Positions 21,768 to 33,585 of a stretch of 64,000 nucleotides of DNA are shown one piece after another. The DNA is from Telopea speciosissima (lineage: Eukaryota > Streptophyta > Magnoliopsida > Proteales > Proteaceae), in contig NC_057919.1 in NCBI RefSeq assembly GCF_018873765.1, positions 61,828,484-61,892,483 of the forward strand. The letters run 5' to 3'. The notes beneath the pieces are model-generated. The model worked only from the letters and a program-made list of their open reading frames with translations, had not been told where the DNA came from and did not search any database. The stretch's first letter is position 1. Each line of letters starts with the position of its first letter. A program made the translations under genes and the position numbers.

Positions 21768-23885
21768 CTACCCAGCAGGAGACATCATGTCCACCTCGAG
21801 AAGGCAAGCAGCAGCACCCCCCTCAGGCAGGGCAGCCTCCACCTCTGACACTAGAACGCTCTCCACCACTTCTACACCAGGAAGCGCCGTAGCAAACTCA
21901 AAGAACCCCAAGACAGAGAAGCCATAATCGAGGGTCACCTCCAGGACACAAGCGGCTAAGTCCCGGACCCCTCCCTCATACGCAGGCTGAAGCTGTGCCT
22001 GATACAGCGCTGAGAATGCCGGGGAAGCCTGGAACTCAGCCACAGCTCGCTCGCCTGCAGATGCCAGCTCCGCCTCATGACTCCCCCTCAACGAATGAAG
22101 CTCCTGCTCCAAGGCAAGAACCCTGGCCGAGCTCTCGGCCATAGCAGAGGTCACACAAAGCTCCTCAGACACATCCAGGAGCTTCCCAGATGCCACCACG
22201 AGCTCCTTCGATGCCCTCTGTGCACCGGCCTTGGCCCTCTCGCGGGCATCGATCTGTCCCTGGAGCTCCCTCTCCACATCACGCAGGGTGCACTGTATCT
22301 CCACCTCACGAAAAGCTTGACCCTCCAGTTGAAGCACCGCCTCAGCAACACGGTGGTGGATCTAAAATCAGCATGGCAAGCGATAAACACTCTAAGCATA
22401 AGTAGAGTAGTGAACATGACAAAACAAAAAGGAATAACTCACCGAAGCCATATCATGGTAGAGAGTTTGGGCCAGACACGCATCGCTAAGCCTCTGCAAG
22501 GCCACCCTCGCGGTAGGAAGCCTACCCTTGTCTACCCATTCCCGCGACACACTGGCTCCAGCCAAGGTCGAGCCCTCTGGCACACCTAAGGTGATCACCA
22601 GGGACTCATCCATCGCGAGAAGATCAGTGGCAGTACCACCGAAGGAACTCACCCCTTTCCCCTTGGAGAGGGGCAATGCAGAAGACCCGAAAGGGGTGAC
22701 AGTAGGAGGCAGAGGCACAGAGCCCGAAACACCATCATCATCGAGAGAAGTACTGGGAAGGAGGACACGCACACCAGAGCTCGTCACATGGGCGTGTCCT
22801 GGACCACCCTTCTGCTTCGCCCCCACAGCCACAGGCACAGAAGGACCACCAACATCAGTTACTCCAGCAGATGGACCACCTTGAGAAGCAGCCTTCCTCT
22901 GCAGATTGCCATGGAGGAAACTGAAGTCCGGACGCATATCCACTGCATAGACCCCCCAACCAATCAGATGTCATATATATTCAAATACAAACATGCCAAT
23001 CAAGTACAAAAGACAGTACTCTTACCAGGACTCAGCTTCCAGAAGGATAGGAAGGCCTCTGAGTCCAACTTTTGGACGTGGAACGGATCACGACCCAAGC
23101 ACAGCTTGAGGGAGTCACCCTCAAAATCACTAAGCTCAAGCCCCTGGTTGACCCTCTTGAGGTTAATGACTTCCCTAATAGTTCGTAGTGGGCATCGGGG
23201 GACCATGGCAAAAAAGAAGCGATCCCTCCATTACTTCACGTTACTAGTGATCCCTATGAGAAGCTCCAAAGAGGCATAGGGCCCCTTGAGCACGCGGCGA
23301 GCAAAGTGATAACATCCATGATTCCCTTTCTTCAATAGATAAAAGTGGGAGAATAGGAGAACAGTGGCGGCACGCCCCAGGTGGGCGAAAAATACATAGA
23401 AACCCAAGATCACCCTCAAAGAATTGGGCAACACCTACCCAGAGGTGAGGTGCCAATGCTCTAACACCAACTCGACAAAGCGAGGGATAGGAAGGCGAAG
23501 GCCCTGGAGAAAAAAGGAACGATAGAGACAGATCTCATCCGCACGATGAGAGAAGGCATACTCGCCAGGTCTAGGAGTACGTAACAGGACCTCAACGGGA
23601 ATATGGAACTCCTCACGGAGGGAGGCCAAGTCAGAAGGGGACAAGATGCTAGCAACATGACCCAACCTATCAGCAGGACCGACGACTGAGGACGCCCCCA
23701 GAAGGCCTACGATCCCTACTGGGACCAGAGACACTAGAAGGTCCCACACCCCCATCAATAGCATTGGGGGAAGGTATAGAGGATGGCGTACCCACAGAAG
23801 AAGGCGATCTTGGGGAACGCTCCTCTGAAGATCCAACCCCGACTGAAGCAGGGCCAAGGTCATCCGGAGACGACATGAACGACAA
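21768..23885 (-). pseudogene. Antisense spliced gene inside Tat element 2 (PF04195-like)
   Basis: It runs opposite to gag-pol. The start is at 23885 (MSFMSSPDDLG). Exon 1 (23885-23026) has the family core: LREEFHIPVEVLLRTPRPGE then ICLYRSFFLQGLRLPIPRFV, then the GFYVFFAHLGRAATVLLFSH block. One frameshift lies before about 23670, with in-frame stops at 23435 and 23231. Intron 1 is 23025-22943 (GTAAGAG...ATGCAG, 83 bp). Exon 2 (22942-22443) is Ser/Pro/Gly-rich. Intron 2 is 22442-22362 (GTGAGTT...TTTTAG, 81 bp). Exon 3 (22361-21768) encodes a coiled coil (RVAEAVLQLEGQAFREVEIQ...) and ends at TAG 21768. The layout matches the antisense gene of element 1. The core resembles Pfam PF04195; function unknown. 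Confidence 0.8.
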
Positions 23886-24862
23886 GAGAAGAATGGACTA
23901 CTTACTCGAGAAAGCGATCTCCCAGACAAGAAGCTAGCAAGAAAAATGAAATGAAGGCCACCTGCAAAGTATAAACAACAGATCCATCACAGACAAGAAG
24001 AAGAAAAGTGGAGAAGCATGAGGGTCCATCGCACCCACGCCGCGGCCACCCTAGGCGTGGCCTCACACTCACAGGCACAGCCACCCCAGGCGCTGCCCCA
24101 CGCCCTCACCTGTGGCCATCGCAGGCATGGCCTCACACTCGCAGGCGCGGCCCCCCCAGGAGCGGCCTCACACCGCAGGAGGCGGCGCCCAGGCGCGGCC
24201 TCACGCAGGGGGGGCGGTGACCCAGCGGCCTCACGCACCCAGGCGTGGCGACCTCGAGGAGGCCTCGCGCCCGCAGGCGTGGCCTCACCTAGGTGTAGCC
24301 CTGTATTAAAAAAAAAAAAAAAAAGAAAGAGAAGGGGTCGAACTTACCTCAGGGGGAAGGCGATCGCACGGGGAAGCAGGCACATGACGATGCGGCCACA
24401 CCACTGGCACGATCAAGTGACAGAGACCACCAGATGCAAGGCACTCAAGCCAAGCACCACTTAAGCCCTCCAAGTAAACAAGGCACCAAGTGAGCACAAG
24501 GCAAACACAAGGACCCAAAATCAAGCAAAATGGATATTAGTCTAGGTGACCTAAGGAGAAGCACATGGTGGGCACCAAAAAGAGGACAAAAGACAAAAGT
24601 GTAATGCAAAGGAGAAATTCAAGAAGAGCAAAGTGGGAGACAAAATGTAAGAAAGAGAAATGAGAAGTGAAAAAAGAGAAAGTGAAAGAGAGGAACATAT
24701 ATCTACAAAAAACAAAAGAAGAAAAAGTGTAGGAGGAAAGGTTTGAACCCCCAACCTCTCCTACCTCACTAATAGATTTGCAGGCAAGCCCCACAAAGAA
24801 AGTTTATTTTCCGTGGACCCCTCATTATATAAAGGCATCTACTCTCTTGGACATCCTATCTC
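23886..24862 (+). other. 3' non-coding region of element 2 with GGCGTGGCCTCAC minisatellite
   Basis: From about 24030 to 24300 is a GC-rich degenerate repeat (GGCGTGGCCTCACACTCACA-like) related to the minisatellite inside the LTRs. A poly-A run follows at 24308-24324, then A-rich DNA. No sense-strand gene is supported. Confidence 0.7.
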
Positions 24863-24880
24863 AAGAGAGTGGGGGGCAAA
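24863..24880 (+). other. Polypurine tract, element 2
   Basis: AAGAGAGTGGGGGGCAAA directly abuts the 3' LTR start at 24881. Confidence 0.85.
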
Positions 24881-25578
24881 TGATACATCCAAGATTCACC
24901 GGACAAATCATCGGCTGCCATGTGTCACAGAGCGACCCGCTCCAGAACCAAGGAGAACCAACCGGGGATCCCGGGCGTGGCCTCACCTAGGCACGGCCAC
25001 ACCCAGGCGCGGTGTCACCCAGGCGCGGCCTCTCACTCAGGCGTGGCCTGCACCCAGGCGTAGCATCGTGGACGCAGACGTGATGTACACAGACACCGAG
25101 GCCACTCGTCTATGACCCAATTGTGTCACTACAGACTCATGTCACCACCAGGACTCTAGGCCACCGCTTAGAAGTCACGTCACCCAGACGGATTCAAGCA
25201 CCAATGACGTTATCACCACACGCGGGTATCTATCCACCAAGGATCTTGATACCACCAGGACACTCCCTCCCGCGAGGAGATGGCCAATCATGATAGAACC
25301 CTGTTACCCAGGGCCTCTATCCACTTAACGGCACACTCGCCATCAAACTGGGACTCTCCACACCGCCATACACTACAATAAAAGGCAAGGTACACAACCC
25401 CATGAGGGGACATCTGAACTCATATTGAATAATCAATATTCATCTGTTTGCTCAGGAGATCTAACTTTGGCATCGGAGAGCCCTAGGCCGGAACCACACC
25501 GGTTCTCTCTGTTGACCCCTTGGTCCACTTGCAGGTGACGGCACTCGCAGGACCGCTCGACGATTTCTTGATGTAACA
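24881..25578 (+). repeat. 3' LTR of Tat element 2 (698 bp)
   Basis: Starts TGATACATCC, ends GATGTAACA. It aligns end to end with the 5' LTR, with fewer minisatellite units and about 7% substitutions. Confidence 0.95.
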
Positions 25579-25583
25579 TTATC

Positions 25584-26006
25584 TATGATAAATTAGTATT
25601 GTCTTGGATTGAGTCAATGCAGGGGAAATTACTTTATTTTAAAGGGAAATAACCAACTCTGTTGTGAGTACTCTGTTTTGTCTTGCTTCTTTAAATGGGA
25701 AATTTGTATGAAATCCTTGCTTCAGTGGGGACTGTTTAAACACCCCCCCTCCCTTTGGATTGGCTTTTTAATGCTTTGTTTTGGCTTGAATGTTTTGAAC
25801 ATGGAAACTAGAGGGGAAAAATATCATCTAACTTCTCCTTGTATCTTTAATTGGATGACTGAAATTTTGACTAAACAAAATGTGATGATTTTCTGCATTC
25901 CCATTCTGTAACAACCGCCCAACTTTCGTATACAAACTTGTTGATTGGTACACTTAAATAAATCCAAATTGAAAGCAAAACTCCAAATCTGACAGGAGAA
26001 AGATTT
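25584..26006. other. Intergenic, nothing recognised
   Basis: AT-rich single-copy-looking DNA between the LTR retrotransposon and the LINE. The last 11 bases (25996-26006) are the left target duplication of the LINE. Confidence 0.5.
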
Positions 26007-27825
26007 TTTTGTTTTTGGTAAACATAATTTATTATCTCTGAAACAACGTTTCATTAGAGTCCAAAAACAAGGGGATTGAGATAAGGGGGGGGGGGGGGAT
26101 AGTACATCCAAATATGAGATAATTGAGAGTCAACACCATAGGTTGCAAGAGAATCTGCCGTAGCATTTCCTTCGCGGAGAATATGATGAAACTGGATGTC
26201 CACAAACTGGCGAGAGAGGGAGAAAGAGTCATGAACCAATGCTTCTATACGCCCAGGGATGCTAGCAGTCCGGTGGTTGAAGATGTTAATCAATAAGAGA
26301 TTGTTGCTCTCAATAATGAGATGGGAGATGTTCCAATTGGTGGCTAAAATGAGAGCCTGCCGAATGGCAGTAGCTTCTGCAACCAACGCGTAACCGTGAC
26401 CCAATCCAAAGGAGAAGCATCCAATGAAAGAGTGAGAAGAACGACAAATACCACCAATACTTGCGAGTCCAGGATTGCCTCGGCTTGAACCATCCACGTT
26501 GAATTTATAATAAGGCTCGTTTGGCGGGGACCATGAAATTATTCTGAGTGGCTTGAGAGTAGGACCTTGATTGTGCGGCGCAAAATCAAGAGCTGCGCTG
26601 CTTGCTCTAAGAAATATACTTGAAGTTCTAAATGGAGAATTCCAGAAAACTAGATCCCAATAGCCATGCCAAATATGCCAGATTAAACTACAAAACATGG
26701 TGACCTGGATAATGTGATTGCGATCTCGAAATCCTGCTTGATTGAGTACATGTAGGCCGGATCCCTTCTTCAATGCTGTTCATCTGAAGAAGATTGGGAA
26801 ATCCTGCTTGCCGCCAAAGAGTCTGGACAATCGGACACTGCATGAAAAGATGAGTGGCATTCTGGTGGCTGTTCTGGCAAATATGACAATATGGGTTTAA
26901 ACTGTAGCCCCTTTGGTTGAGCAAATCAGGGAGCGGTAATTTGTTATGAAGAATTTTCCAAAGAAGATGCTGAGTCTTGGGGGGTGTGGGGAGATGCCAT
27001 AGTTTAAGCCAATGGGGGTAATGGAGGGGAAGCTACATCAGTTGTTGCTAAGCGGTATGCTGAGGCCACCGTGAAGTTGCCTGACGAAGTGACCGCCCAA
27101 ACCAACTTATCCTCAATGGGGAAGATAGGTAAAGGAATAGAAAGAATGATAAAAGCCACATCAGGAGGCCACCAGTGAAATATACGGTCACGAATCCAAG
27201 AATGAGAGTGAGGATCAATGAAAAAATCCACAGTATTAGGGCCTGTTGATGGTAGAGGAAATGAAGCTGAAGAAGGTTGATGATCAAGGATCCAATAATC
27301 CAGACATGGATTAATGGATTGGCCGTTACCGACTTGAAAGAAGGTGCCCCTGTGTAATAGTTCGCGAGTCGAACATACAGATTTCCAACCCCATGAAGAT
27401 GCTTGAGAGCACCGAGCTTGAAAAAAGGAGGAATTGGGGAAGTACTTAGCTTTCATAGAGTGCGCCCAAAGTGAAACTGGGGCATGAAGGAATCCCCAAC
27501 CCTTTTTTGCGATAATAGCAAGATTCATGGATGCAGAAAGTTTGACATTGAGACACCCTGATCTTCTGGGTTGACATATGGTTTTCTAAGAAATGGTTGG
27601 GGTCAAAGACTTAGTACCACTGGACCAAAAGAATTGATGGCAGATTGTTTCCAACTCCTTATGTATGGAAGAAGAGAGTTGGAAACAAGACATAGTATAT
27701 TGCGGCATCGTAGAAAGAGTGGATTGTATGAGGACCGTCTTACCTGCCGGACTGAAAAATTGTGCTTTCCAGTGAAGCAATTTGCTATTCACCCTGGTGA
27801 TGAGATCTTGACAGTGGGCTTTAGT
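26007..27825 (-). mobile_element. 5'-truncated L1-type LINE with 11-bp TSD
   Basis: A 1.82-kb non-LTR element on the minus strand. The 3' end (low coordinate) finishes in an A-rich tail (ACCAAAAACAAAAAAA read on the minus strand). Flanks are the 11-bp duplication GAGAAAGATTT at 25996-26006 and 27826-27836. It encodes only the C-terminal part of the RT protein, so it was truncated at insertion, as is typical of target-primed reverse transcription. Confidence 0.88.
26054..27792 (-). pseudogene. LINE ORF2 C-terminal remnant (RT end, zf-RVT, RNase H)
   Basis: Reading 27792 downward: an RT C-terminal piece (LLHWKAQFFSPAGKTVLIQS) and the region upstream of zf-RVT (GWGFLHAPVSLWAHSMKAKY; 27528-27004). 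Next is the zinc-binding zf-RVT piece (YCHICQNSHQNATHLFMQCP; 26924-26688). Last is an RNase H domain (FNVDGSSRGNPGLASIGG, AEATAIRQAL; 26773-26054) ending in HILREGNATADSLA. Three frames are used, so at least two frameshifts disable it. The order matches plant L1-type ORF2 proteins. Confidence 0.86.
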
Positions 27826-28809
27826 GAGAAAGATTTAATTTAGGAATGATCATTTTTTGTGGAATTTCATTTTTCAAATGGATATTTTGGTTACATGTGA
27901 GATTTTTGTAAATAATGGTATATTTTTTATTTTAGGTTATATTAAGTTGAATGGTAATTAAGTATGATTAATTATTTGGGTACATTAATATGGTAATGAT
28001 ATTATTTTTTAATTATTGATTAAAGTACCATGTATTTTTTAATTTCAGGGTAACCAAACAGTTTTTCAGGAAGAAAAATGTCACAGAATCAGGGTAACCA
28101 AACAGTTTTTCAGAAAGATTCACGTCACAGAATTAGGGTAACCAAACAGTTTATTTTTTCCGAAATACAAATCCACAAAAAGTCCATTTAGAGATCCCCA
28201 TTCAAAATTAATACATGCTCCCAAAGATTTAGTGGGTGGAGGAAGTTAAATTATTGAATTTTTACCCACCATGCGATTTAACAAGAAAATTGCCTTAAAA
28301 GTAGATTGCGTTTCATAAGGGTTTGTATCAGATATTTTTGTCATCAATTACCTAGTATTAGTCATAATTTTGAGCATATTGGTTTCAACGAAAAGGTAAA
28401 GGGGAAGGGAATATTTCCAAATTTAGAATGCCTTCTAAAGAGAAATATTGGCATCGAATATGAATATTTTTGAAGAAATTGAAGTTCATCCAAAAAATAG
28501 AGTGCCTTGAAATTTAAGAATTCTAGAGATCAGAGCAAGTTAAGTAATCCCTACTTCAAGGCTTTACAAATCCAATCCAACAACTCCCATTTTCCATTTA
28601 TTCTAAGGGAAGTAGGGAGTGCGATCTACGTCAGTATTCCTTGTGTCTATATCTCTCCTCCACAAAATAAGCGTAGAAGTATCTTTTCACAGAGGAGGAG
28701 AGTGATAGACCCAATGACACATGGGAGTGCTGGCGTAAGCCATGCTTCGGACAGAGTTCTATTTCTCTTATTCTAATAAGCATTTCGATGTGTGCCTAAA
28801 TTTGGACCC

Positions 28810-28942
28810 GGATCCTCTATAGTGTGTCAGCCCCTCCAGCTTGCATCTGATAGTTGATACTGGTAGTGATTGGCACACATCCCAATGCTCTGCCAGTCGT
28901 CAAATGTTCATTGGAGGAGCTAGCGTGCTAGAGAGGATCTGG
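28810..28942. repeat. Fold-back MITE, GGATCCTCTA family, divergent copy
   Basis: Left end GGATCCTCTATAGTGTGTCA, right end (inverted) GGAGGAGCTAGCGTGCTAGA then GAGGATCT. Related to 10438-10609 and 36566-36742 by its termini. Confidence 0.55.
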
Positions 28943-29054
28943 TTCCAACACCTTCCCCTAAGAGTATCCTCTTTTGGTTCATTTTCTGAGATATAACATA
29001 AGAAATTGAGTTGAAGGACTATTCATATATATTAAAACGATGGGAGAAATTTGG

Positions 29055-29515
29055 ATTATTTTAGGGGTGTCAAAATGCAACCCAAATTGGTTGGACCGAT
29101 CAAAAAATACGAATCAAATGGAATCAACATAGGCTGACCTGATTCTGGCCGATTCAGACGAACCAATCATGCACGGAAACTAGGGTTTAGGGGTTTTTTT
29201 TTGCCAATTTCTACCAATGACCAATCTGGATCGTGATTCCTAATTTTTCTTTTTTAAAGCCTGGTTTTTTTTTTTTTTTTTGGGTAGAAAAAAAATTTTA
29301 ATTTTTTTGTTACACTAGTTTTCTTTTATATTAAAAATCGAAACTAAACCGATAACAACCTGATAATAGATCAATAAGAGCCTGTTATGACAATACACAA
29401 ACCCGAAACCGATCATACCAAAACCAAATCTCACCTCATAATGGTTCGGTTTCAGTTTAGACTGATACACATAAAATCGATTCAGATCAACCAAAATTGG
29501 ACCGAACCGACCATT
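29055..29515 (+). mobile_element. Decayed hAT-like element, one clear end
   Basis: Left terminus TAGGGGTGTCAAAATGCAAC, with the GACCGAACC-rich subterminal sequence also seen in the intact 48042-48989 element. The right terminus is eroded. Confidence 0.5.
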
Positions 29516-30200
29516 CTCTTATCTGAGATTTCTCTTCATCTCAACAAACAATGCAAATGATATGCATGGTTATGTTAAAAAAACAACGCAGCAGAATGGC
29601 GATTTTGCAAAAGAAATGCGAAGGGAAAGATAAATCACACACACACAAGACAAGATTTACGTGGCTCACCCACAAGAAGGAAGGCTAAATCCACGAACCA
29701 GCTATAGAACGAATCCACTATTTTTGTGAAGCAAATACAAACCCTCACTCTCCTCACTCTCCTATTTTTCAAAGAGATAACTACAACATATAAGAAAAAC
29801 CCTAACACAGAAAGTACAAAATTGCCCTTAAAGACCCATCCGGTTTGATTCAGACCTGAACCAAAATAGGTTGAAATACATATCAAATCGAAGATCTTGA
29901 CGATTGAAACAAGTTGGATTCTTTACTCTCTTAATACAGTAGGATTAATACGTGTAACGGTCTAACTAACCAGACTATCGATCTATCACTAGACCCAAAA
30001 AGGGTTTGAGAACAAGAAAATATGGGAACCACAAACTCCTGCAAAAGTGGAAATAGAGATGGACAGAAGAGCAAAGGCCCACATCAACATGTCGAAGAGT
30101 CTAAGTAAACCAAAGCTCAACCCAATTGAGTTCCATTTTACGTGCAAGCAATTCCTTCCTCTCTTTCTCTTTCCATTTCCAACCTCTACAGCTGCAACTT

Positions 30201-30210
30201 TATATATATA
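30201..30210 (+). promoter_or_regulatory. Probable TATA box of the DMP gene
   Basis: TATATATATA lies 88 bp upstream of the ATG at 30298, a normal distance for a plant gene with a short leader. Confidence 0.5.
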
Positions 30211-30297
30211 CCTAAACATGGTCGAGAATCTATCAGAGTTAAGAAAAAGAAGCAAAAGCCCATTCCACTCATCAGAGCTCTAGTTAATAACAGAGAA

Positions 30298-30900
30298 ATG
30301 GGTAGTCACAAGAACTCATCTTCAGCTTCTTCTTCTGGGAAGAACAAACTGAAAGGAGGAGTAACAGATATGGCATTCACTGGAGTGGGAAACCTTATCA
30401 AGCTTCTCCCAACTGGAACTGTTTTCCTATTTCAATTCCTGAGTCCATTTTTAACTAATAATGGTCAATGTTACACCATTAACAAGTACCTAACTGGTAT
30501 TCTCCTTACTGGTTGTGCCTTCTTCTGCTGTTTTTCATCTTTTACAGACAGTTATGTGGGTAGTGATGGTTTGACTCACTATGGGATTGTAACCATTCAT
30601 GGGCTCTGGTCATCTTCTTCATCAGCTTCAGGGTCTGTTGACTTATCAGCTTATAAGCTCAGAGTTGGTGACTTTGTTCATGCCTTCTTGTCTCTAATGG
30701 TGTTTGGAGTAGTTGCATTAATGGATCCAAACACTATGGATTGCTACTATCCATCTTTTGAGACTACACAGAAGATGTTGGTGATGGCAATACCTCCTTT
30801 GGTTGGTGCAGTTGCTAGTTCAGTGTTTGTAATCTTCCCCAACAATCGTCATGGAATTGGGTACCCTTCAAGCCCTAATTCTACTCAAGATGACTCCTAA
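30298..30900 (+). CDS. DMP family (DUF679) membrane protein
   Basis: A single-exon gene of 200 residues with no internal defects. The start MGSHKNSSS is preferred over upstream in-frame codons because it is the first ATG in good context and gives the usual family length. After a Ser-rich cytosolic tail, four membrane segments are visible at about residues 36-53, 64-82, 124-143 and 160-180. The DUF679 signature includes [55 protein letters not shown] and [17 protein letters not shown]. Plant DMP proteins sit in tonoplast or ER membranes and are linked to membrane remodelling in senescence; some members act in sperm-egg fusion. Which subgroup this one belongs to cannot be settled by eye. It stands alone, about 6.5 kb from the next gene. 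Confidence 0.93.
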   Translation: MGSHKNSSSASSSGKNKLKGGVTDMAFTGVGNLIKLLPTGTVFLFQFLSPFLTNNGQCYTINKYLTGILLTGCAFFCCFSSFTDSYVGSDGLTHYGIVTIHGLWSSSSSASGSVDLSAYKLRVGDFVHAFLSLMVFGVVALMDPNTMDCYYPSFETTQKMLVMAIPPLVGAVASSVFVIFPNNRHGIGYPSSPNSTQDDS

Positions 30901-31740
30901 TTAAGTGATCACTTTCATTCCCACCCCCAAGAAGGAAACATAAATAATTATCAATCTTCTTATGTATCTGATGCCTACTAGATAAAATTTGTGTAAATTT
31001 CTTCACTTTAATCTTATCCTTTCTTCTTCTTTCCCATCCAGAGAAGAAAAAGGAAATAAATATCAATCTTCTTATCTGATTCTACCTTACACAAAGTTTC
31101 TGTGAATTTCTTCTTCTTCTTCTTCTTTTTATGTTTGTGGTTAAAACTTTACAATGTGAGCAGGTAGATATGTTGTTCCTCGATCTGTTACATGGATTTT
31201 TTCTATGGTTAGTAACCTGGATCATGAACCACATTGTCTCGCGGCTTTTGATCCTCGTAAAGCCGTTTGCAATGGGTACAAACTATCCATCAAAAGTTCT
31301 GTTCATGATTCTTTTTGGTCTGAGTAGGGCTGTAAATGGATAATCGAAAATCCGAATTCGATCCGCATCCGTATCCGTTTAGAGATATCCGGAAAAAAAT
31401 CTGAACAATCCGATAAAAATCCAAATCCGAATACTTAATTATAAAAAATTAAGTAAATTATGATCTTAAGGGTTTTTTAAGATTCAACAGGTTCTAGAAT
31501 ATGAGGAAAAGAGAATCATGATCTAAAACTATGGATTGAGAGTGAATTGTATTCACTAGGGGGAGGAAGGTTCGGGTTACACAAGGCAGAGGTGTAAACG
31601 GATGGTCGAAAATCCAAATTTGATCCGCATCCGAATCCATCCAAATTCGACCAAGAAATATCCGAATCCGAGCCATTTACAGGTCCAGGTCTGAGTGACT
31701 ATTATCTGACTATTATCTTTCCTTCTCCATGTTGTTGAAG

Positions 31741-31978
31741 GTGCTTTAAGGTAATAACTGGTTTAAATTTACAATACCACTCTTCCTTCATCTTCAAGGG
31801 TAGTTTAGGGATTTAAATTTATTTAACCGGTTGACATCATCACTTAACAACATAAAACTAACGGGAGAGACTAATTTGTTATATTGGGGTCTAATACAAA
31901 GGGTGATTTGAGTATTTTCAAAAACCAAGGGGTGATTTGAGTTTTATTTAAAAATCTGGGGGTGATGTGTAATTTACC
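31741..31978 (-). mobile_element. Mutator-like MITE, copy 3, truncated
   Basis: The minus strand reads GGGTAAATTACACATCACCC at its end and aligns with copy 1 (8921-9265) through the GTTAGTTTTATGTTGTTAAG core. The opposite terminus is missing. Confidence 0.78.
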
Positions 31979-32265
31979 CTTTAAATTATTTTAAGGTAAG
32001 TTCCATACCTTTCATCATCATCCCCCATGACATCTTACACTTTAAGTAATTACATGACTTTAACATCAAACAAGCTAGGTGGAAGAAATACACCCACACC
32101 CCCCCTCCCCTCTCAAAGAAAATAATAATAATAATAATAAAAAAACTAGACCTGAAAATTTTCATTTATTAAGGACATGAGAATCAGTGTGTGGGAATAC
32201 TTGTAGGAGCTAGTTAGCAACCTTTCACTAATGGTTTACATTAGAAATTGGTCTAAAAATTAGAG

Positions 32266-32398
32266 TATCCTAGTGCATAAGGCTCTTGCTATTACAGAGT
32301 CTGGGAGGGGCAAATGTATGCACCCTTACCCTGCTTCACAAAAGATGTTGTTTCCAAGTTTTGGACTTGCAATCACTGTGCTGTACGATTAAACCACC
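32266..32398 (-). mobile_element. Au-like SINE, degenerate
   Basis: The minus strand reads, in order, a decayed B-box region (GATTGCAAGTCCAAAACTTG), a GGAAACAACATCTTTTGTG block, then GCATACATTTGCCCCTCCCA and a terminal CCTTATGCACTAGGA. This is the order of blocks in the Au family, seen better at 61148 and 62704. Confidence 0.65.
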
Positions 32399-32490
32399 CT
32401 TTTATCCATAACATTATCATTGTAACAACTTCTTTTCTTTGGTGTGCCAGCCAGGGGATAAGCATCCTCTCCCGCGCGGGAAAGGCACCA

Positions 32491-32557
32491 GCACAAATCC
32501 AACGGATGGGCTGGCACGATGGACACTCCATCGTGCCAACCCATCCGTTGGATGTGC
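32491..32557. repeat. Short near-perfect hairpin
   Basis: ATCCAACGGATGGGCTGGCA and the complementary arm pair around a CAC loop near 32524. It shares the CCAACGG motif with the larger hairpin at 10178. Confidence 0.65.
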
Positions 32558-33169
32558 GTTGGAGCCTGATCTCAATCTGCTAGCCAGGATTCCAAACTAA
32601 CACCCGTGGCCTCTTCTTCCCTAGCTTACTCTGTACCGGACCTGTTCATGCAAGCCTTTCTACACGTGTTTGTAAATATCAGTATTGGGATTAGTCATAT
32701 CGACCATGCCCAATACTGATACTTGTCTTATCTTACATCGGTGGAATAGGTTTATTAAGGGAAAAACTGTCTAAAAAACAAAATTTTATTGAAATTGAAG
32801 GCAAACCCATCCCATATGTATCAGTATCTATCAAAATCGATACAGATCCTGACACCGATATTTACAATCATCCTTCTACACCCACTTAGGATCTAATTAA
32901 GGGCACAAGGGATGAGCTGGAGAGGTGGTTTGGGACTCTACCACGGCTAATGATCTCTAATTGTTTGATTGTGTATTTGGAGCAAGGTTATAGGTATTGG
33001 TATGGTCTCAGTTGATATCGATATAGATTGGGCTAGTATTGGACATTAAATTTAAAAATTAAGATCACTTCTCGACCGATACATTCGATCTGTATCAATA
33101 ATATATAGGTCTCTAACGATATTGATACATATATAAGCCGATATAGTGATACAAAACCGATACTTGGAA

Positions 33170-33585
33170 CATCATAAAAGTGGCTTTAAGAGTGTCGGAT
33201 CAATAGCATATAGTGCGTATGGACCATGTGGTGAATATGCTGGTGGACTATCCTTCAAGAGCAGCGGTTCATTTGGATATGGGAGTGACCATGATGCATC
33301 TTCTGCTACATATGGATATCGTGATGGGTCAGGTGTTGGGTCATCCTTTCTCAATAGTATCTTCGTGTATCCAGCCCAACCATGTGTGTCGACTCCACCT
33401 CATTAGAGTCTCAGTGAGCCCTTTCCTAAATTGGGATATCTTAGACAAGTTGATGAAGGGGCTTATAGATGGGCTATTATGGACTATCAGAACAATTGGG
33501 TCCAAAGCATGTCATGAGATACATATGTGGTGCATTCAGAGGAACGGCTCCAACATCTTCAGTGATGCGCAACTTGTGGATTAGA
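33170..33585 (+). pseudogene. Unidentified degenerate coding tail
   Basis: One frame from about 33170 reads a Gly/Ser/Tyr-rich stretch (YGPCGEYAGGLSFKSSGSFG) to a stop at 33404. The same frame continues as LSEPFPKLGYLRQVDEGAYR and DYQNNWVQSMS with later stops. The composition looks like a real C-terminal tail, perhaps of a domesticated or hAT-type transposase, but I cannot identify it. Confidence 0.3.

Larger units (their letters stand above)
14277..25583 (+). mobile_element. Complete Ty3/gypsy Tat-type LTR retrotransposon, inactive, with TSD
   Basis: The element is bounded by LTRs at 14282-15032 and 24881-25578, both beginning TG and ending CA. It is flanked by the perfect 5-bp duplication TTATC (14277-14281 and 25579-25583). 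Inside are a primer binding site, a single long gag-pol frame, 33-bp tandem repeats, an antisense spliced gene and a polypurine tract. Hand comparison of about 520 aligned LTR bases gives roughly 37 differences (about 7%), so the insertion is moderately old. Gag-pol is disabled by 18 premature stops and one frameshift. Confidence 0.96.
27837..30197. other. Intergenic, AT-rich, small repeats
   Basis: No gene supported. GGGTAACCAAACAGTTT is repeated three times at about 28048-28155. A GGATCCTCTA-ended fold-back lies at 28810-28942, and a hAT-like end (TAGGGGTGTCAAAATGCAAC) at 29055 begins a decayed element to about 29515. Confidence 0.6.

Noticed and set aside
22077-22589. 170-residue plus-strand frame
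   Set aside because: It lies opposite exons 2-3 and intron 2 of the antisense gene. The minus strand has the splice signals and the coiled-coil pattern.
26086-26099. Run of G as a possible telomeric or G-quadruplex element
   Set aside because: A homopolymer inside the LINE remnant, probably slippage. There is no repeated G-tract pattern.
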